A DNA stretch of 64,000 nucleotides from Campylobacter lanienae NCTC 13004 (GTDB taxonomy: Bacteria > Campylobacterota > Campylobacteria > Campylobacterales > Campylobacteraceae): contig NZ_CP015578.1 in NCBI RefSeq assembly GCF_002139935.1, forward strand, positions 1,302,001-1,366,000, given 5' to 3'. The first letter of the stretch is position 1. Each line of letters opens with the position of its first letter. The position numbers and the translations under genes are program-made. A model generated the notes under the pieces. That model was not told the origin of the DNA and did not search any database. It was given only the letters and a program-made list of their open reading frames with translations. Below are positions 33,962 through 43,456 of this stretch, in pieces.

Positions 33962-35440
33962 CTACTCAAACGATATCGCAAAAATCGCTGGTTTAATCAG
34001 CTTTCTTATCTCATCTTTTAACATCAAAAATTCTTTTGCCCCTTTGATATACAGCGTATTAGACGCAAATTCAAAGCTTATATTTGGACTTAGACTCAAA
34101 GCAGCCCCAAGACTAAGCAAGAAGCTAAGCCACCTAATAATCTCAATATCTGGAAGCAGATTTTGGAATTCACCCAAATTATTTATAGTTTTGCCTTGAT
34201 ACTCTATAATAGAAGCTATTAAAGCCTTTTGCTGATGCGTGTAGCCGTAATTTAGAGCATTTTTCACAAGATATCCACTATGAGAATTCTCCAAATAAAA
34301 ACCAACACTTCTACCGATATTATAGAGTTTAGAAGCGATTATAAGTTCATTTAAATAGCTTGGATTAAGCTTATGAAGTGGCGCTAAAATCTCAAATAGA
34401 GCCTTTACATGCTTTGTAGTAATACTATTATCACGCTTAGCAAATCTATCTTGAAGGCTCCTAAGACTTGGATTAAAGCCTTTTGGAAAGGCTATTTTAT
34501 ACTTTTGTGGCATTTGGATTAGCTCTTTGGATTTTAAATTTGGACGAAGCAAATTAGTCAAAAATACCCCCTCTCTAATCCCAACACCGCTAGTATAAAC
34601 CATCCTAGCTTTTAAATTTTTAGCCGCAGCACTAAATATCATCGCACCTTGTCTAATAGTATCAAAGCGATCTTTTTTAATCCCTATAATCTTTAAATCC
34701 AACTCATTATCAATAGCAATTTTATTAATCAAATCCATATAATCACTATATTTATAAGTAAAATTATGAACCAATCTAATAGGATGATTTTGTAATTGTA
34801 TAATAGCGCCCGATATCGCTCTTAAACTCCCACCTATTGCTATTATATCTCTACTAGCAAAATGCGGCGGAATTGTATCTATGATATCTTGAGTAAATTT
34901 TAAAGCTCCATTGATATCACCCTTATCAAAAAAGAGCTCTTTAAGCCTAACAGTCCCAAGATTTAATGAGATAATATCAACAATCTTCCCATCAATAATC
35001 TTAGCTAATTCAGTAGAACCCCCACCAATATCAATAGTTGTCGCCTCATCAAGTGGCGTAAGCAAATTCAAAGCAGCTATCCCACCATAAAAGGCCTCCA
35101 TATCACCACTTATCACACGCAAATTTAGCCCCAATTCACGCCTTATGCGATTGATAAAGAGATTTGAATTTGGCGCATCTCTTAATGCCGAAGTCCCAGT
35201 ACATAAGACTTTACTAACCTTATAAATAGATAAAAAATATTTGAATTCCTTAAACGCATTTAGGACATTACTCATAGCGCTCTCTTGTAAAACTCCGCCC
35301 TTTTCATACGCCCCCTCGCCTAATCTCGCCTTGACTTTATACTCACGAAGTATGAAAAATCCAAGCCTACTTGTCCGCTCAAATATCGCCATTCTAGCTG
35401 AATTTGACCCTAAGTCAATGACTGCAACTCTCTTTGACAT
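33962..35440 (-). CDS. Ppx/GppA-family exopolyphosphatase / guanosine pentaphosphatase
   Basis: A 492-residue member of the sugar-kinase/Hsp70/actin superfamily. The N-terminus VAVIDLGSNSARMAIFE and the second phosphate loop TTIDIGGGSTELAKI (about residues 135-149) define the Ppx-GppA domain. The C-terminal 180 residues are an HD-like helical domain. It degrades polyphosphate or converts pppGpp to ppGpp; which one cannot be told from sequence. It follows the cosR-kinase pair by 10 bases, suggesting a shared transcript linking stress signalling and phosphate metabolism. Confidence 0.88.
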   Translation of the reverse strand: MSKRVAVIDLGSNSARMAIFERTSRLGFFILREYKVKARLGEGAYEKGGVLQESAMSNVLNAFKEFKYFLSIYKVSKVLCTGTSALRDAPNSNLFINRIRRELGLNLRVISGDMEAFYGGIAALNLLTPLDEATTIDIGGGSTELAKIIDGKIVDIISLNLGTVRLKELFFDKGDINGALKFTQDIIDTIPPHFASRDIIAIGGSLRAISGAIIQLQNHPIRLVHNFTYKYSDYMDLINKIAIDNELDLKIIGIKKDRFDTIRQGAMIFSAAAKNLKARMVYTSGVGIREGVFLTNLLRPNLKSKELIQMPQKYKIAFPKGFNPSLRSLQDRFAKRDNSITTKHVKALFEILAPLHKLNPSYLNELIIASKLYNIGRSVGFYLENSHSGYLVKNALNYGYTHQQKALIASIIEYQGKTINNLGEFQNLLPDIEIIRWLSFLLSLGAALSLSPNISFEFASNTLYIKGAKEFLMLKDEIRKLIKPAIFAISFE

Positions 35441-35450
35441 TAAATCTCTT

Positions 35451-36734
35451 TTATATAAATTTCTGTTTTTTATACTTATTATTTCTAATTGGCAAAATAA
35501 ATGTAGCTATAGTTCCACTTCTATCGGTGCGATTACGAAGTTCTATATTTCCGCCAAGAGCTTGAGCCGCACCCTTAGCCAAAAAGAGTCCCAAACCAGC
35601 ACCACTGCTATTGCCATATCGCTTAAATGGAGCAAAGAGATCCTTGCTCTCATCTATCCCTATCCCCTCATCAATTACTTTAACAATAAATTCGCCATTT
35701 ATAAGAGTTGAGCTAATCTCTATTATGGCTCCTTTTGGCGAAAATTTAATAGCATTTTGGACAAAATTTTGTAAAACATGTAAAAACAAAGTAGGCTGAA
35801 TCATAATCTTTAAGCTATGCGGTCTTAATTTCATCTTAATATCCTTATCATCACCCTTTGCCAAAATCAAAAAATTATTGCCAATATCATTGATATAAGA
35901 TATCATATCAGTCATCACAGGCTGCTCGAACTGCGCTCCTTCTTGCCTACCAATCTCTAAAATTGAGCTAATCATCTTATTCATTTGATCTATAGCTTCG
36001 TTATTGTTTTTGAGTGTTTCAATATATTTTTGCGTATCTCGCTCTTTGATTAAAGTCACTTCGTTTTTAGTTTTCATTACAGAAAGTGGCGTTTTAAGCT
36101 CATGTGCCGCCCCTATAAAAAGCTCTTTTTGATACTGGACAAAGGTCAAAATCCTGCCGATTAATCTATTTACCCCATCGCCTAAAGGCTTGAATTCAAT
36201 AGGCAACTCATCAGTCTCAACCTCTTGTAAAAATCTCTCATTTAACTCTCCAAGTTTCAAACAAAAAGATCGCAACGGCGCAAGCAACATCCTAGATAAA
36301 AATAGAGCATAAAATAGAATCAAAAATATAGCCGTAGCATTGATAATCAAGATATCGACTAAAATTTGTTCTACGATCAAACTATACTCGCTAGTGTTTT
36401 TTGTGAGTATCAAAATTCTATTTTGAAATGGATAATAAAGAGTAAGATAGGTGCCGTTATCATCTTTGGTAGAGACAAATTCAGCCCTAGTTAAATTCTC
36501 ATCATTTGGTATAATTTTGATTAGATCAAAGCTCTTATCTTGATACTCTAAATCAATTATCTCAGGCTTTGAAGAGATATTTTTGGCCTCAAAAGTGAGA
36601 TTTTGAACTATATTTTCAAAAATTGTAATCTTAATATAATGATATAACATCACCGAAAATATCACAATTAGCATCGTAGAAGCTGATGCTAATTGTAGAG
36701 CGAATTTAGCTCTTAAGCTTTTTTGGGAAAGCAA
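35451..36734 (-). CDS. membrane sensor histidine kinase linked to CosR
   Basis: A complete kinase of 427 residues: membrane span at about 14-34, a periplasmic sensor of roughly 85 residues, a second span at about 124-147, a HAMP-like linker, and the HisKA phosphoacceptor His211 in GAAHELKTPLSVM. The HATPase domain has an N box (FVQNAIKFSPKG), DEGIGI (G1) and GAGLGL (G2). Nothing essential is missing. It overlaps the 3' end of cosR by 22 bases, so the two are surely co-translated. In C. jejuni and H. pylori the CosR/HsrA regulator is an orphan, which makes this partner notable. Confidence 0.9.
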   Translation of the reverse strand: MLSQKSLRAKFALQLASASTMLIVIFSVMLYHYIKITIFENIVQNLTFEAKNISSKPEIIDLEYQDKSFDLIKIIPNDENLTRAEFVSTKDDNGTYLTLYYPFQNRILILTKNTSEYSLIVEQILVDILIINATAIFLILFYALFLSRMLLAPLRSFCLKLGELNERFLQEVETDELPIEFKPLGDGVNRLIGRILTFVQYQKELFIGAAHELKTPLSVMKTKNEVTLIKERDTQKYIETLKNNNEAIDQMNKMISSILEIGRQEGAQFEQPVMTDMISYINDIGNNFLILAKGDDKDIKMKLRPHSLKIMIQPTLFLHVLQNFVQNAIKFSPKGAIIEISSTLINGEFIVKVIDEGIGIDESKDLFAPFKRYGNSSGAGLGLFLAKGAAQALGGNIELRNRTDRSGTIATFILPIRNNKYKKQKFI

Positions 36735-37384
36735 AATCTATATCCACGGCGTCTTACTGTTTCTATTGTTGAGATATTTAATGGTTTATCCATTTTTTGG
36801 CGAATTTGATTTATTGCTACTTCAATTACATTTGGAGTTACTAGCTCTGGCTCTTCCCAAATCGCATCTAATAACTGCTCTTTGCTTACTATTTGATCAC
36901 TGTGTCTTGCTAAATGAGTTAAAACTTCAAATGGTTTGCCCTTTAATTCTATCTCTACGCCCTGATATGTGATTTTCTCTTCATCAGGATCTATTGTTAG
37001 ATCATCAATCTTTATCACATTTGTCCCACCAAAGCGAAGTCTGGCCTCTAATCTAGCCACCAAAATATCAAAATCAAAAGGCTTTTTGATATAATCATCA
37101 GCACCAGCTTTAAACGCCTTAATCTCACTCTCTTTATCATCTTTTGCTGAAATTATCACCACAGATGTGCGTGGTGATTTTTGTTTAATAACATTAATCA
37201 AATCAATTCCATCGCCATCTGGTAGCATAAGATCACTAAGCACAAGATCATAGTTGCGAATACCAATGAAATACTCTGCATCGTTAAAATTCTCTGAATT
37301 ATCCGTTTGATAACCAAACTCTTGTAAGCCTTCAGCTATCGTTTTGCCCAGCGTTGTTTCATCCTCAACTATCAAGATTCTCAT
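36713..37384 (-). CDS. cosR: CosR/HsrA-type OmpR-family response regulator
   Basis: Residues 1-120 are a receiver domain with Asp8, the phosphoacceptor Asp51 in LVLSDLMLPDGDG, Ser81 and Lys103, a full phosphorylation set. The C-terminal winged helix (KGKPFEVLTHLARHSDQIV ... VRRRGYRFCFPKK) is nearly the same as C. jejuni CosR and H. pylori HsrA (HP1043), essential regulators of oxidative stress and energy metabolism genes. Those orthologues have degenerate receivers, as I recall, whereas this one appears phosphorylatable and is followed directly by a histidine kinase. The promoter has TATAAT at 37420-37425. Confidence 0.92.
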   Translation of the reverse strand: MRILIVEDETTLGKTIAEGLQEFGYQTDNSENFNDAEYFIGIRNYDLVLSDLMLPDGDGIDLINVIKQKSPRTSVVIISAKDDKESEIKAFKAGADDYIKKPFDFDILVARLEARLRFGGTNVIKIDDLTIDPDEEKITYQGVEIELKGKPFEVLTHLARHSDQIVSKEQLLDAIWEEPELVTPNVIEVAINQIRQKMDKPLNISTIETVRRRGYRFCFPKKA

Positions 37385-37419
37385 CAGTTTTTCCTTAAAA
37401 ACAAAAAATTTAATGCGGA

Positions 37420-37425
37420 ATTATA
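37420..37425 (-). promoter_or_regulatory. -10 box of the cosR operon
   Basis: Minus strand TGC TATAAT extended -10, 36 bases upstream of the cosR ATG, with TTTAAGGA as ribosome site between them. Confidence 0.65.
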
Positions 37426-37580
37426 GCAAAATTTAAGCCAAAATTCAAGAAAATATAAAATTATATTAAGATAAGATAAATTTTAGCCTTTGTTACGATA
37501 TAAAACTTACCTTAAATATATTCTACTCTAATTTAAATTTATTAAAAGATTAAATTTAAGCCTTAAATTAAAAAAATATT

Positions 37581-37898
37581 TTAATAATTCTTTAATATTT
37601 TTGCCCCTACAATCGCATTTGGCACAATCTCAATCTTTGAAATTTTCATATAAAATTTAGTTAAACTAGGATAGGTAGCTTTAAATTTAATAGCAAAATA
37701 CTCAAGGGCATCTTCTACTTTATAAAATTTATTTTCATTAAATTCTCTTTGAGTTATCTCGCAAACAGCAGCATAATCCACAAATTCATAAGCCTCAAAC
37801 TCCATGCTAACGCAAATTTTTTGAGAATTCACTCTCTCAAAATCCAAAAGCCCAATTATAGTATCAAACTCAAGATTATCAACAAAAACGCTAATCAA
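37581..37898 (-). CDS. folB: dihydroneopterin aldolase
   Basis: A 105-residue FolB-type protein of the tunnel fold. The opening FVDNLEFDTIIGLLDFERVNSQ holds the catalytic Glu/Tyr-type positions. The C-terminal KISKIEIVPNAIVGAKI resembles the usual K-P-x-A-I strand. It cleaves dihydroneopterin in folate synthesis. It overlaps the plsY stop by four bases, and its neighbours plsY, fabH and plsX are lipid genes, so the grouping is an operon convenience. Confidence 0.82.
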   Translation of the reverse strand: MISVFVDNLEFDTIIGLLDFERVNSQKICVSMEFEAYEFVDYAAVCEITQREFNENKFYKVEDALEYFAIKFKATYPSLTKFYMKISKIEIVPNAIVGAKILKNY

Positions 37899-38512
37899 AT
37901 AACTTTACTCTCAGCACCGCTAATTAAACGTTTGATATTTGGTATATGCTTATAGACCACTACAAATGCGATTATCAAAACCGGCGCATGAGTATTGATA
38001 CTAGGCATATCATAATGAAATATAAATGATGAAACCACCATAGTCAAAAGAGCAACAAGAGAAGCAAGACTAGATACCTTAAGTATCTTACCAGTAATAA
38101 ACCAAACCACAACCGCCACTATCAATTCAATAGGCAAAAAACAAGCCAAAACTCCAGCACCAGTAGCTATACCCTTTCCACCTTCAAACATCAAATACGG
38201 AGAAAAACAATGCCCTACAACTGCCAACACTCCCATCGCCCACAGAGTAGAAATATCAAGATTAAATATAAATTTAGCTACCAAAATAGGTATCACACCC
38301 TTTAAGGCATCACAGATAACAGTCAAGATAGCAAGCTTTTTAGCAAGGGTTGGATTGTTCTCTTTTATCACTCTTAAAACATTAGTTGCGCCTATGCTTT
38401 TGCTACCACTTTTTTTGATATTTACCCCGCCAAATAGCAATCCAAATAGCAACCCAAAAGGCACCGCACCGATCAAATAAGCTAACAAATAGGCTATTAA
38501 ATTTTCGTTCAT
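37895..38512 (-). CDS. plsY: acyl-phosphate glycerol-3-phosphate acyltransferase PlsY
   Basis: An inner-membrane enzyme that acylates glycerol 3-phosphate using acyl-phosphate from PlsX. From ATG at 38512 (GGAAG upstream) it reads MNENLIAYLLAYLIGAVPFG, then the GSKSIGATNVLR motif near residues 36-47 and GKGIATGAGV near residue 91, with about five membrane spans in 205 residues. The open frame extends 21 codons upstream into fabH but has no ribosome site there. Confidence 0.93.
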   Translation of the reverse strand: MNENLIAYLLAYLIGAVPFGLLFGLLFGGVNIKKSGSKSIGATNVLRVIKENNPTLAKKLAILTVICDALKGVIPILVAKFIFNLDISTLWAMGVLAVVGHCFSPYLMFEGGKGIATGAGVLACFLPIELIVAVVVWFITGKILKVSSLASLVALLTMVVSSFIFHYDMPSINTHAPVLIIAFVVVYKHIPNIKRLISGAESKVI

Positions 38513-38513
38513 A

Positions 38514-39500
38514 TTACTTCCCACCAAAATGAAGTATCGCAGACCCCCAAGTAAATCCACCACCAAAAGCATCAAGTAGCATTAATGAGCCACTCTTAAG
38601 CCTACCACTTTCATAAGCGTCATTTATAGCCATGGGGATAGAAGCCGAGCTTGTGTTGCCATATTTTTGCACAGTTACAACGCACTTAGAATCATCGAAA
38701 TTTAATCTTTGTTTCACGGCTTCTATAATTCGTAAATTAGCTTGATGAGGAATGAAAAGATCAATCTTTTCAGGGGGAATTTGGTTTTTTTCTAAGATAT
38801 CAACTACATCTTTAGTTAGGGTATTTACAGCGATTTTAAAGACATCATTGCCAGACATTTTCATAAAATTTAGCCTTTGCTCAATGGTTTGGCTATTTGC
38901 TGGATTTACAATCGCACATCCAGGAGTTATGAGTAGATCGCCCTTACTTCCATCACTTGAGGTATGTACATCAATTATATGATTATCGCTAGACGCACTT
39001 ATAACAGCAGCACCCGCACCATCACCAAACAATATACAAATACTACGATCACTCCAATCCATAATAGTGCTAGTCTTCTCGGCGCCAACTATCAAAATAT
39101 TTTTTTTTGCGCCACTCTCTATCATAGATTTAGCAACCTCTAAAAGATAGATAAAGCCTGTACAAGCAGCGCTTATATCAAATGCCGTTATCCCTTTTAA
39201 CCCAAGCTTATTAGCAATCACGCACGCAGTAGATGGCATACAAAAATAATCAGGCGTTATAGTAGCACATATTATAGCATCTATTTCACTCTTATCTAAA
39301 TTTGAACGCTCTAAGGCTTGAAGAGCCGCCTTATAGCCAAGATCACTAGTAAATTCATCCTTAGCAATGCGTCGCTCTTTGATACCAGTTCGCTTAGTGA
39401 TCCACTCATCACTAGTATCAACCATCTTTTCTAAATCTAAATTTGTAAGCACACCGCTAGGAGCATAAGCACCAATAGATATCAAAGAAGCCTTAATCAT
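38514..39500 (-). CDS. fabH: 3-oxoacyl-[acyl-carrier-protein] synthase III
   Basis: FabH starts fatty acid elongation by condensing acetyl-CoA with malonyl-ACP. The catalytic triad is visible: Cys in [13 protein letters not shown] (about residue 112), His in [11 protein letters not shown] and Asn in [11 protein letters not shown]. The length of 328 residues is normal. Its ATG overlaps the plsX stop by four bases. Confidence 0.95.
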   Translation of the reverse strand: MIKASLISIGAYAPSGVLTNLDLEKMVDTSDEWITKRTGIKERRIAKDEFTSDLGYKAALQALERSNLDKSEIDAIICATITPDYFCMPSTACVIANKLGLKGITAFDISAACTGFIYLLEVAKSMIESGAKKNILIVGAEKTSTIMDWSDRSICILFGDGAGAAVISASSDNHIIDVHTSSDGSKGDLLITPGCAIVNPANSQTIEQRLNFMKMSGNDVFKIAVNTLTKDVVDILEKNQIPPEKIDLFIPHQANLRIIEAVKQRLNFDDSKCVVTVQKYGNTSSASIPMAINDAYESGRLKSGSLMLLDAFGGGFTWGSAILHFGGK

Positions 39501-40489
39501 TTCTCAAACTTTGTAAGCTCATCTAAAATCACCTCATTTATCTTTGATTCTGAGAATTTTAGAGCTTGGAAAATTGCGTTTTTGATCGCTTTTGGGCTAG
39601 ATTTACCATGACTTATAATCACACAATCCTTAACCCCAAGAAGTGGCGCTCCACCATACTCATCATAATCGATTTGATTTTTAAGTTTTTTAAATACACC
39701 ACGCATAAGCATCGCACCCAAAATAGCAAATGGTGATTTTTTAACATTTTGTTTGATAATTTTTGTAATTGCACTAGCGACACCCTCGCCAGTTTTTAAC
39801 AAAATATTTCCGACAAAACCATCACAAATAATCACATCAACACTTCCATCAAAAATTTGATTTCCCTCTACATTTCCGATGAAACTATCGAGTTTTTTAA
39901 GCATCTCAAATGTCTCTTTTGTGATCTCATTTCCTTTACAATCTTCTTCTCCATTGCTTAATAAGCCTATCTTAGGATTATTAATTTTCATAATCTCCTT
40001 AGCATAAGCATAGCCCATAATCGCAAATTCAAATAGATTTTCAGCCTTGCAATCAACATTAGCACCGACATCTAAGACAAGAGTTTTTTTATTAGTTTGT
40101 GTTGTAGGCATCAAAGTAGCGATCGCCGGTCTGCTAATACCCTTAATCCTACCAAGACGCAAGGTTGCTAGACTCATACTAGCACCACTATGACCAGCAG
40201 ATACTACAGCCTTACACTCGCCATTTCGCACTAGCTCAATAGCTTTATATATGCTACTATCTTTGCGTTTTAATACATCAGTAGCACTCTCATCCATACC
40301 AAAAATTTCATCAGATTGGATAAAAGTAATAAATTTCAAATACTCTTGCGGAATAAGGGATTTTAGATTAATCTCATCACCAACTAAATAGGCTTGAAAC
40401 TCTCTTTGCTTTAAAGCTTCTACAACTCCAGATATGATTGGCTCAGCACCAAAATCCCCGCCCATAGCGTCAATTGCTATCTTAACCAT
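39497..40489 (-). CDS. plsX: phosphate acyltransferase PlsX
   Basis: PlsX makes acyl-phosphate from acyl-ACP and feeds PlsY. The 330-residue sequence begins [18 protein letters not shown] and contains [21 protein letters not shown] (about residues 97-117) and [15 protein letters not shown]. It follows rpmF by 8 bases, the widespread rpmF-plsX-fabH arrangement. Confidence 0.95.
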   Translation of the reverse strand: MVKIAIDAMGGDFGAEPIISGVVEALKQREFQAYLVGDEINLKSLIPQEYLKFITFIQSDEIFGMDESATDVLKRKDSSIYKAIELVRNGECKAVVSAGHSGASMSLATLRLGRIKGISRPAIATLMPTTQTNKKTLVLDVGANVDCKAENLFEFAIMGYAYAKEIMKINNPKIGLLSNGEEDCKGNEITKETFEMLKKLDSFIGNVEGNQIFDGSVDVIICDGFVGNILLKTGEGVASAITKIIKQNVKKSPFAILGAMLMRGVFKKLKNQIDYDEYGGAPLLGVKDCVIISHGKSSPKAIKNAIFQALKFSESKINEVILDELTKFEK

Positions 40490-40497
40490 TATATCTA

Positions 40498-40644
40498 TTA
40501 ATACTCGCCAGTTGTTCTATTTACACGGTGAGGCATTTTCCAGCTACCATCTTTATCTTTTACAGGCATTGGTAATGTAACTTTATAGTGAGTTCTGCGT
40601 TTTGCAGCTCTTGTATGACTCACTCTACGCTTAGGTACTGCCAT
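40498..40644 (-). CDS. rpmF: 50S ribosomal protein L32
   Basis: A 48-residue basic protein reading [20 protein letters not shown] and ending in [10 protein letters not shown], which is L32. It has a good AAGGAGAAT ribosome site and lies between the yceD-like gene (1 base away) and plsX, the standard neighbourhood. Confidence 0.95.
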   Translation of the reverse strand: MAVPKRRVSHTRAAKRRTHYKVTLPMPVKDKDGSWKMPHRVNRTTGEY

Positions 40645-40645
40645 T

Positions 40646-41011
40646 TTATTCTCCTTTTAAAATTTTACACTTATCGCAATAAAAATAGTCACTTTTGTAG
40701 GCTTCTAATTCACTGATTAATATCTCATCAGTATCTATCTGGCCATTGTAGAATTCTATAGTATTGCTTAGTTCATCATCTTTATCTTTATATATTCCAT
40801 CGCTTAGATATAAATTCAACTCTTCATTTAAGTTTAAAACTATATCCGCACCGCAACTATCGCAAATATGATCTAATTTGCCAGTTAAATATCCATCGCA
40901 TTTGGCTAAATTTAGAGAAAATTTTTTAATATTTCCACTAAATTTAACCTCATCGATGCTGCTTTCAAAATTAATAGGTATAGCACTTAGCCTATCAAAG
41001 CGAATTTTCAA
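40646..41011 (-). CDS. DUF177 / YceD-family protein
   Basis: A 121-residue protein with [15 protein letters not shown] and a terminal CDKCKILKG, so two Cys pairs may bind zinc. The family is regularly encoded just upstream of rpmF and is implicated in 23S rRNA processing or accumulation. It lies 10 bases after ndk on the transcript. Confidence 0.85.
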   Translation of the reverse strand: MKIRFDRLSAIPINFESSIDEVKFSGNIKKFSLNLAKCDGYLTGKLDHICDSCGADIVLNLNEELNLYLSDGIYKDKDDELSNTIEFYNGQIDTDEILISELEAYKSDYFYCDKCKILKGE

Positions 41012-41021
41012 TATTTAAACC

Positions 41022-41435
41022 TTAGCAGATCTCTCTACTAGCAAAGAAAAATGCAATCTCGATTTTAGCATTTTCTAAACTATCGCTACCATGGACTGCG
41101 TTTGCGTCAATGCTCTCAGCGAAATCAGCTCTAATAGTTCCTGGAGCAGCTTCTTTAGGATTTGTAGCGCCCATTAATTCTCTATTTTTAAGCACTGCAT
41201 TTTGACCTTCAAGCACCATTACTACCACTGGGCCACTAGTCATAAATTCGACTAAATCATTGTAAAATGGCCTACTGGCATGTACCTCATAAAATTTTTT
41301 AGCATCTTCAACGCTTAATTGTACTTTTTTGGCTGCTGCGATTCTAAGCCCATTGCTTTCGAATCTATCTATAATTTTGCCTATTACGCCTTTTTTGGTT
41401 GCGTCAGGTTTGATTATTGATAGAGTTTGTTCCAT
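41022..41435 (-). CDS. ndk: nucleoside diphosphate kinase
   Basis: A 137-residue Ndk: [20 protein letters not shown] at the start and the catalytic histidine in [14 protein letters not shown] (about residue 116). It transfers phosphate between nucleoside triphosphates and diphosphates. A TAGGAGATC ribosome site and a TATAAT at 41469-41474 mark it as first gene of the ndk-yceD-rpmF-plsX-fabH-plsY-folB transcript. Confidence 0.97.
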   Translation of the reverse strand: MEQTLSIIKPDATKKGVIGKIIDRFESNGLRIAAAKKVQLSVEDAKKFYEVHASRPFYNDLVEFMTSGPVVVMVLEGQNAVLKNRELMGATNPKEAAPGTIRADFAESIDANAVHGSDSLENAKIEIAFFFASREIC

Positions 41436-41468
41436 ATGGATCTCCTATAATAAGGTTTTAAAGGCGTG

Positions 41469-41474
41469 ATTATA
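41469..41474 (-). promoter_or_regulatory. -10 box of the ndk-plsX-fabH operon
   Basis: Minus strand TTTTGA TATAAT, 34 bases upstream of the ndk ATG. Confidence 0.6.
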
Positions 41475-41522
41475 TCAAAACTAAACTTAAAAAAATAGTA
41501 ATCTTTTGAATTTATGATTATA

Positions 41523-41807
41523 TTAAGCTATTACAGCGTTTGTGCCGTCCCTTAACTCTTTGCTAATTTCACTTCTGCTTGGCTGACCATCTACTACATC
41601 ACTCCATACAATACAGCCATCAGTTGGACAGGCACTTGCACATGCTGGTTCATCATTGTGTCCTACGCATTCGACACATTTATCAGCATAAACATAATAT
41701 GTATCTTCACCTGTTGGGTTATCACTATCATCTACAATCGCATTTACTGGACACTCATCTATACAAGAACCGCAACTAATACAAATATCAGTAATTTTTA
41801 CCGCCAT
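41523..41807 (-). CDS. fdxA: 2[4Fe-4S] ferredoxin FdxA
   Basis: A 94-residue bacterial ferredoxin. CISCGSCIDECP and CVECVGHNDEPACASACP supply eight cysteines for two [4Fe-4S] clusters; the long spacer in the second motif and C-terminal extension match the Allochromatium-type. I start at ATG 41807, because AAGGAG directly abuts the earlier ATG at 41813 and leaves the ideal 6-base gap to this one. In C. jejuni fdxA is iron-induced and supports aerotolerance; a Fur box here lies upstream (41882-41896). Confidence 0.92.
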   Translation of the reverse strand: MAVKITDICISCGSCIDECPVNAIVDDSDNPTGEDTYYVYADKCVECVGHNDEPACASACPTDGCIVWSDVVDGQPSRSEISKELRDGTNAVIA

Positions 41808-41843
41808 TTTCATCTCCTTAAATTTGATAAATTTAGCAAAAAG

Positions 41844-41849
41844 ATTATC
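41844..41849 (-). promoter_or_regulatory. probable fdxA -10 box
   Basis: Minus strand TTT GATAAT, 36 bases upstream of the fdxA ATG. The Fur box would then lie about 45-60 bases upstream of the transcription start, a position suited to activation rather than blocking. Confidence 0.45.
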
Positions 41850-41881
41850 AAATTTAAACTTACATATAACTTAATATGAAA

Positions 41882-41896
41882 TGATAATGATTATTA
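41882..41896. promoter_or_regulatory. Fur box upstream of fdxA
   Basis: TGATAAT-G-ATTATTA is a 7-1-7 inverted repeat with 14 of 15 positions matching the TGATAATnATTATCA Fur consensus. It overlaps the last codon of motB and is the only such site I noticed in the window. Confidence 0.75.
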
Positions 41897-42610
41897 TTTA
41901 AGCTCACTAAGTATATCTAAAACTGATTTTTGTAACGCCTTTTCTTTGACATCAATCTTGAAATATATTTTAGCGATTTTTAGGTCGCTATTCATTATTT
42001 TTACGCTATCTCCAAAAGATGTGATTCTCATTCTTTTGCTATCTACGCCACCATTTGTAAGCATCGTAAATACACTATAAGCACGCTCAATCCCAAGTCT
42101 ATAATCAGTCGCATAATCACCAAAATCATCTGCGTAACCTCTTATTTCTACCGCTACTGATTCTGGAATTTTATTAATAATCATAGCTACGATATTGATA
42201 AAATTTATCACATCTGGGTTATAAATTTTTGAGCTTTGTGGATCAAATTTAATACTTGCTGGCAAGTCAATTGCTATTTGATTTTCAGCTTGGTCTAGTG
42301 TGACTTTATACCTTTCGTTATTGGCATTGACATTAACAGCAGCTTGGGTTTGTGTTTGGACTGCGATACTAGGACTATCAAATTCCTTACTACTATTTGA
42401 TGTTTTACTACTCTCTTTAAGAGATTTTGTATCTGGGAATTCAAATATCTTTATAAATTCAGTTTTTAAAGCTTCAACCTTAGCTTTATTTACTGCTGAA
42501 ATCGCATAAAGCGCAATAAAAAGAGCCAAAAGCAAAGAGAGGAAATCCGCATAAGGGACGGCCCATTTCTCGCCTGCTGGACACTCTGGACACTTCTTCT
42601 TCTTTGCCAT
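41894..42610 (-). CDS. motB: flagellar motor stator protein MotB
   Basis: The peptidoglycan-anchored half of the stator. A short cytoplasmic head with CPECPAGEKW is followed by the single span carrying the proton-binding Asp22 (PYADFLSLLLALFIALYA). A linker and an OmpA-like domain with VEIRGYADDFGDYATDYRLG near residue 160 complete it. The length of 238 residues is usual. It begins 8 bases after motA stops. Confidence 0.94.
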   Translation of the reverse strand: MAKKKKCPECPAGEKWAVPYADFLSLLLALFIALYAISAVNKAKVEALKTEFIKIFEFPDTKSLKESSKTSNSSKEFDSPSIAVQTQTQAAVNVNANNERYKVTLDQAENQIAIDLPASIKFDPQSSKIYNPDVINFINIVAMIINKIPESVAVEIRGYADDFGDYATDYRLGIERAYSVFTMLTNGGVDSKRMRITSFGDSVKIMNSDLKIAKIYFKIDVKEKALQKSVLDILSELK

Positions 42611-42618
42611 GTTTTGCC

Positions 42619-43389
42619 TTAATTAAATTGAGAAATTCTAGGTTCGTTTTTGTCTAAGAAATTAAATAATTTCGCCTCTAAACTTCTTGGGTTTGCCCCT
42701 TCTGCAATACCTACTAACGCCTCTAGAATCATAACTTTTTCTTTAACTATATCTTTAGCATTTCCTATAATCTTCATCCCCCAAGGCCCAAAAAAAGCGT
42801 ATGAGCCCATGATTCCAGTAACTGTAGCTGTAAATGCCCCTGCGATACCAGCGGCCATCGCAGCAGGATTATCAAGAAGTTGAAGTGCTAGCATCAGACC
42901 CATAACCGCACCAACTAGCCCAAAAGTTGGACAACTCTCACCCGTGCGAATCCAAAAATGCCCACACTCATGATAATACTCCTCAGTAGTCTCAATAGAT
43001 AGCTCCAAATGCTCCTTAACCTCATCAATAGGCTGACCATCGACTAACATACTAAGGCCGGTTTTTAAAAACTCATCTTCTATAGCTACTGCTTTTTGCT
43101 CTAATGATAAAATCCCATTTTTTCTAGCTAGAGTGCTGTATTCTACTAGTTCATTGATCCTAGCTGTCATATCTACGCCAGAGCCTTTAAACGCGATTTT
43201 AAGCTCTTTAAAAGCTGCTTTAATATACTTTTTGTTTGTTGCAGTCATCGCTGAGAACATAGCTGTAGGGATAACGATAAGAACAGAGCTAATATGTAAA
43301 ACATGTAAAGGGTTTCCCCCTTCTAAAATATCGCCAACAGATATACTAGTAACAGCCAATACCATACCTAAAATAGTAGAAAGATCCAT
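42619..43389 (-). CDS. motA: flagellar motor stator protein MotA
   Basis: A 256-residue protein with four membrane spans. The third/fourth span block SCPTFGLVGAVMGLMLALQLL...GIAGAFTATVTGIMGSY (about residues 150-197) identifies the MotA/TolQ/ExbB fold. Five copies ring a MotB dimer and convert ion flow into rotation. TGAGG precedes the ATG. Confidence 0.94.
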   Translation of the reverse strand: MDLSTILGMVLAVTSISVGDILEGGNPLHVLHISSVLIVIPTAMFSAMTATNKKYIKAAFKELKIAFKGSGVDMTARINELVEYSTLARKNGILSLEQKAVAIEDEFLKTGLSMLVDGQPIDEVKEHLELSIETTEEYYHECGHFWIRTGESCPTFGLVGAVMGLMLALQLLDNPAAMAAGIAGAFTATVTGIMGSYAFFGPWGMKIIGNAKDIVKEKVMILEALVGIAEGANPRSLEAKLFNFLDKNEPRISQFN

Positions 43390-43456
43390 AAAAACCTCAT
43401 TTGAAAAATTATTAAATTATTACATAAAGTAACAAAAATTTAACTGAATTTAGAAA

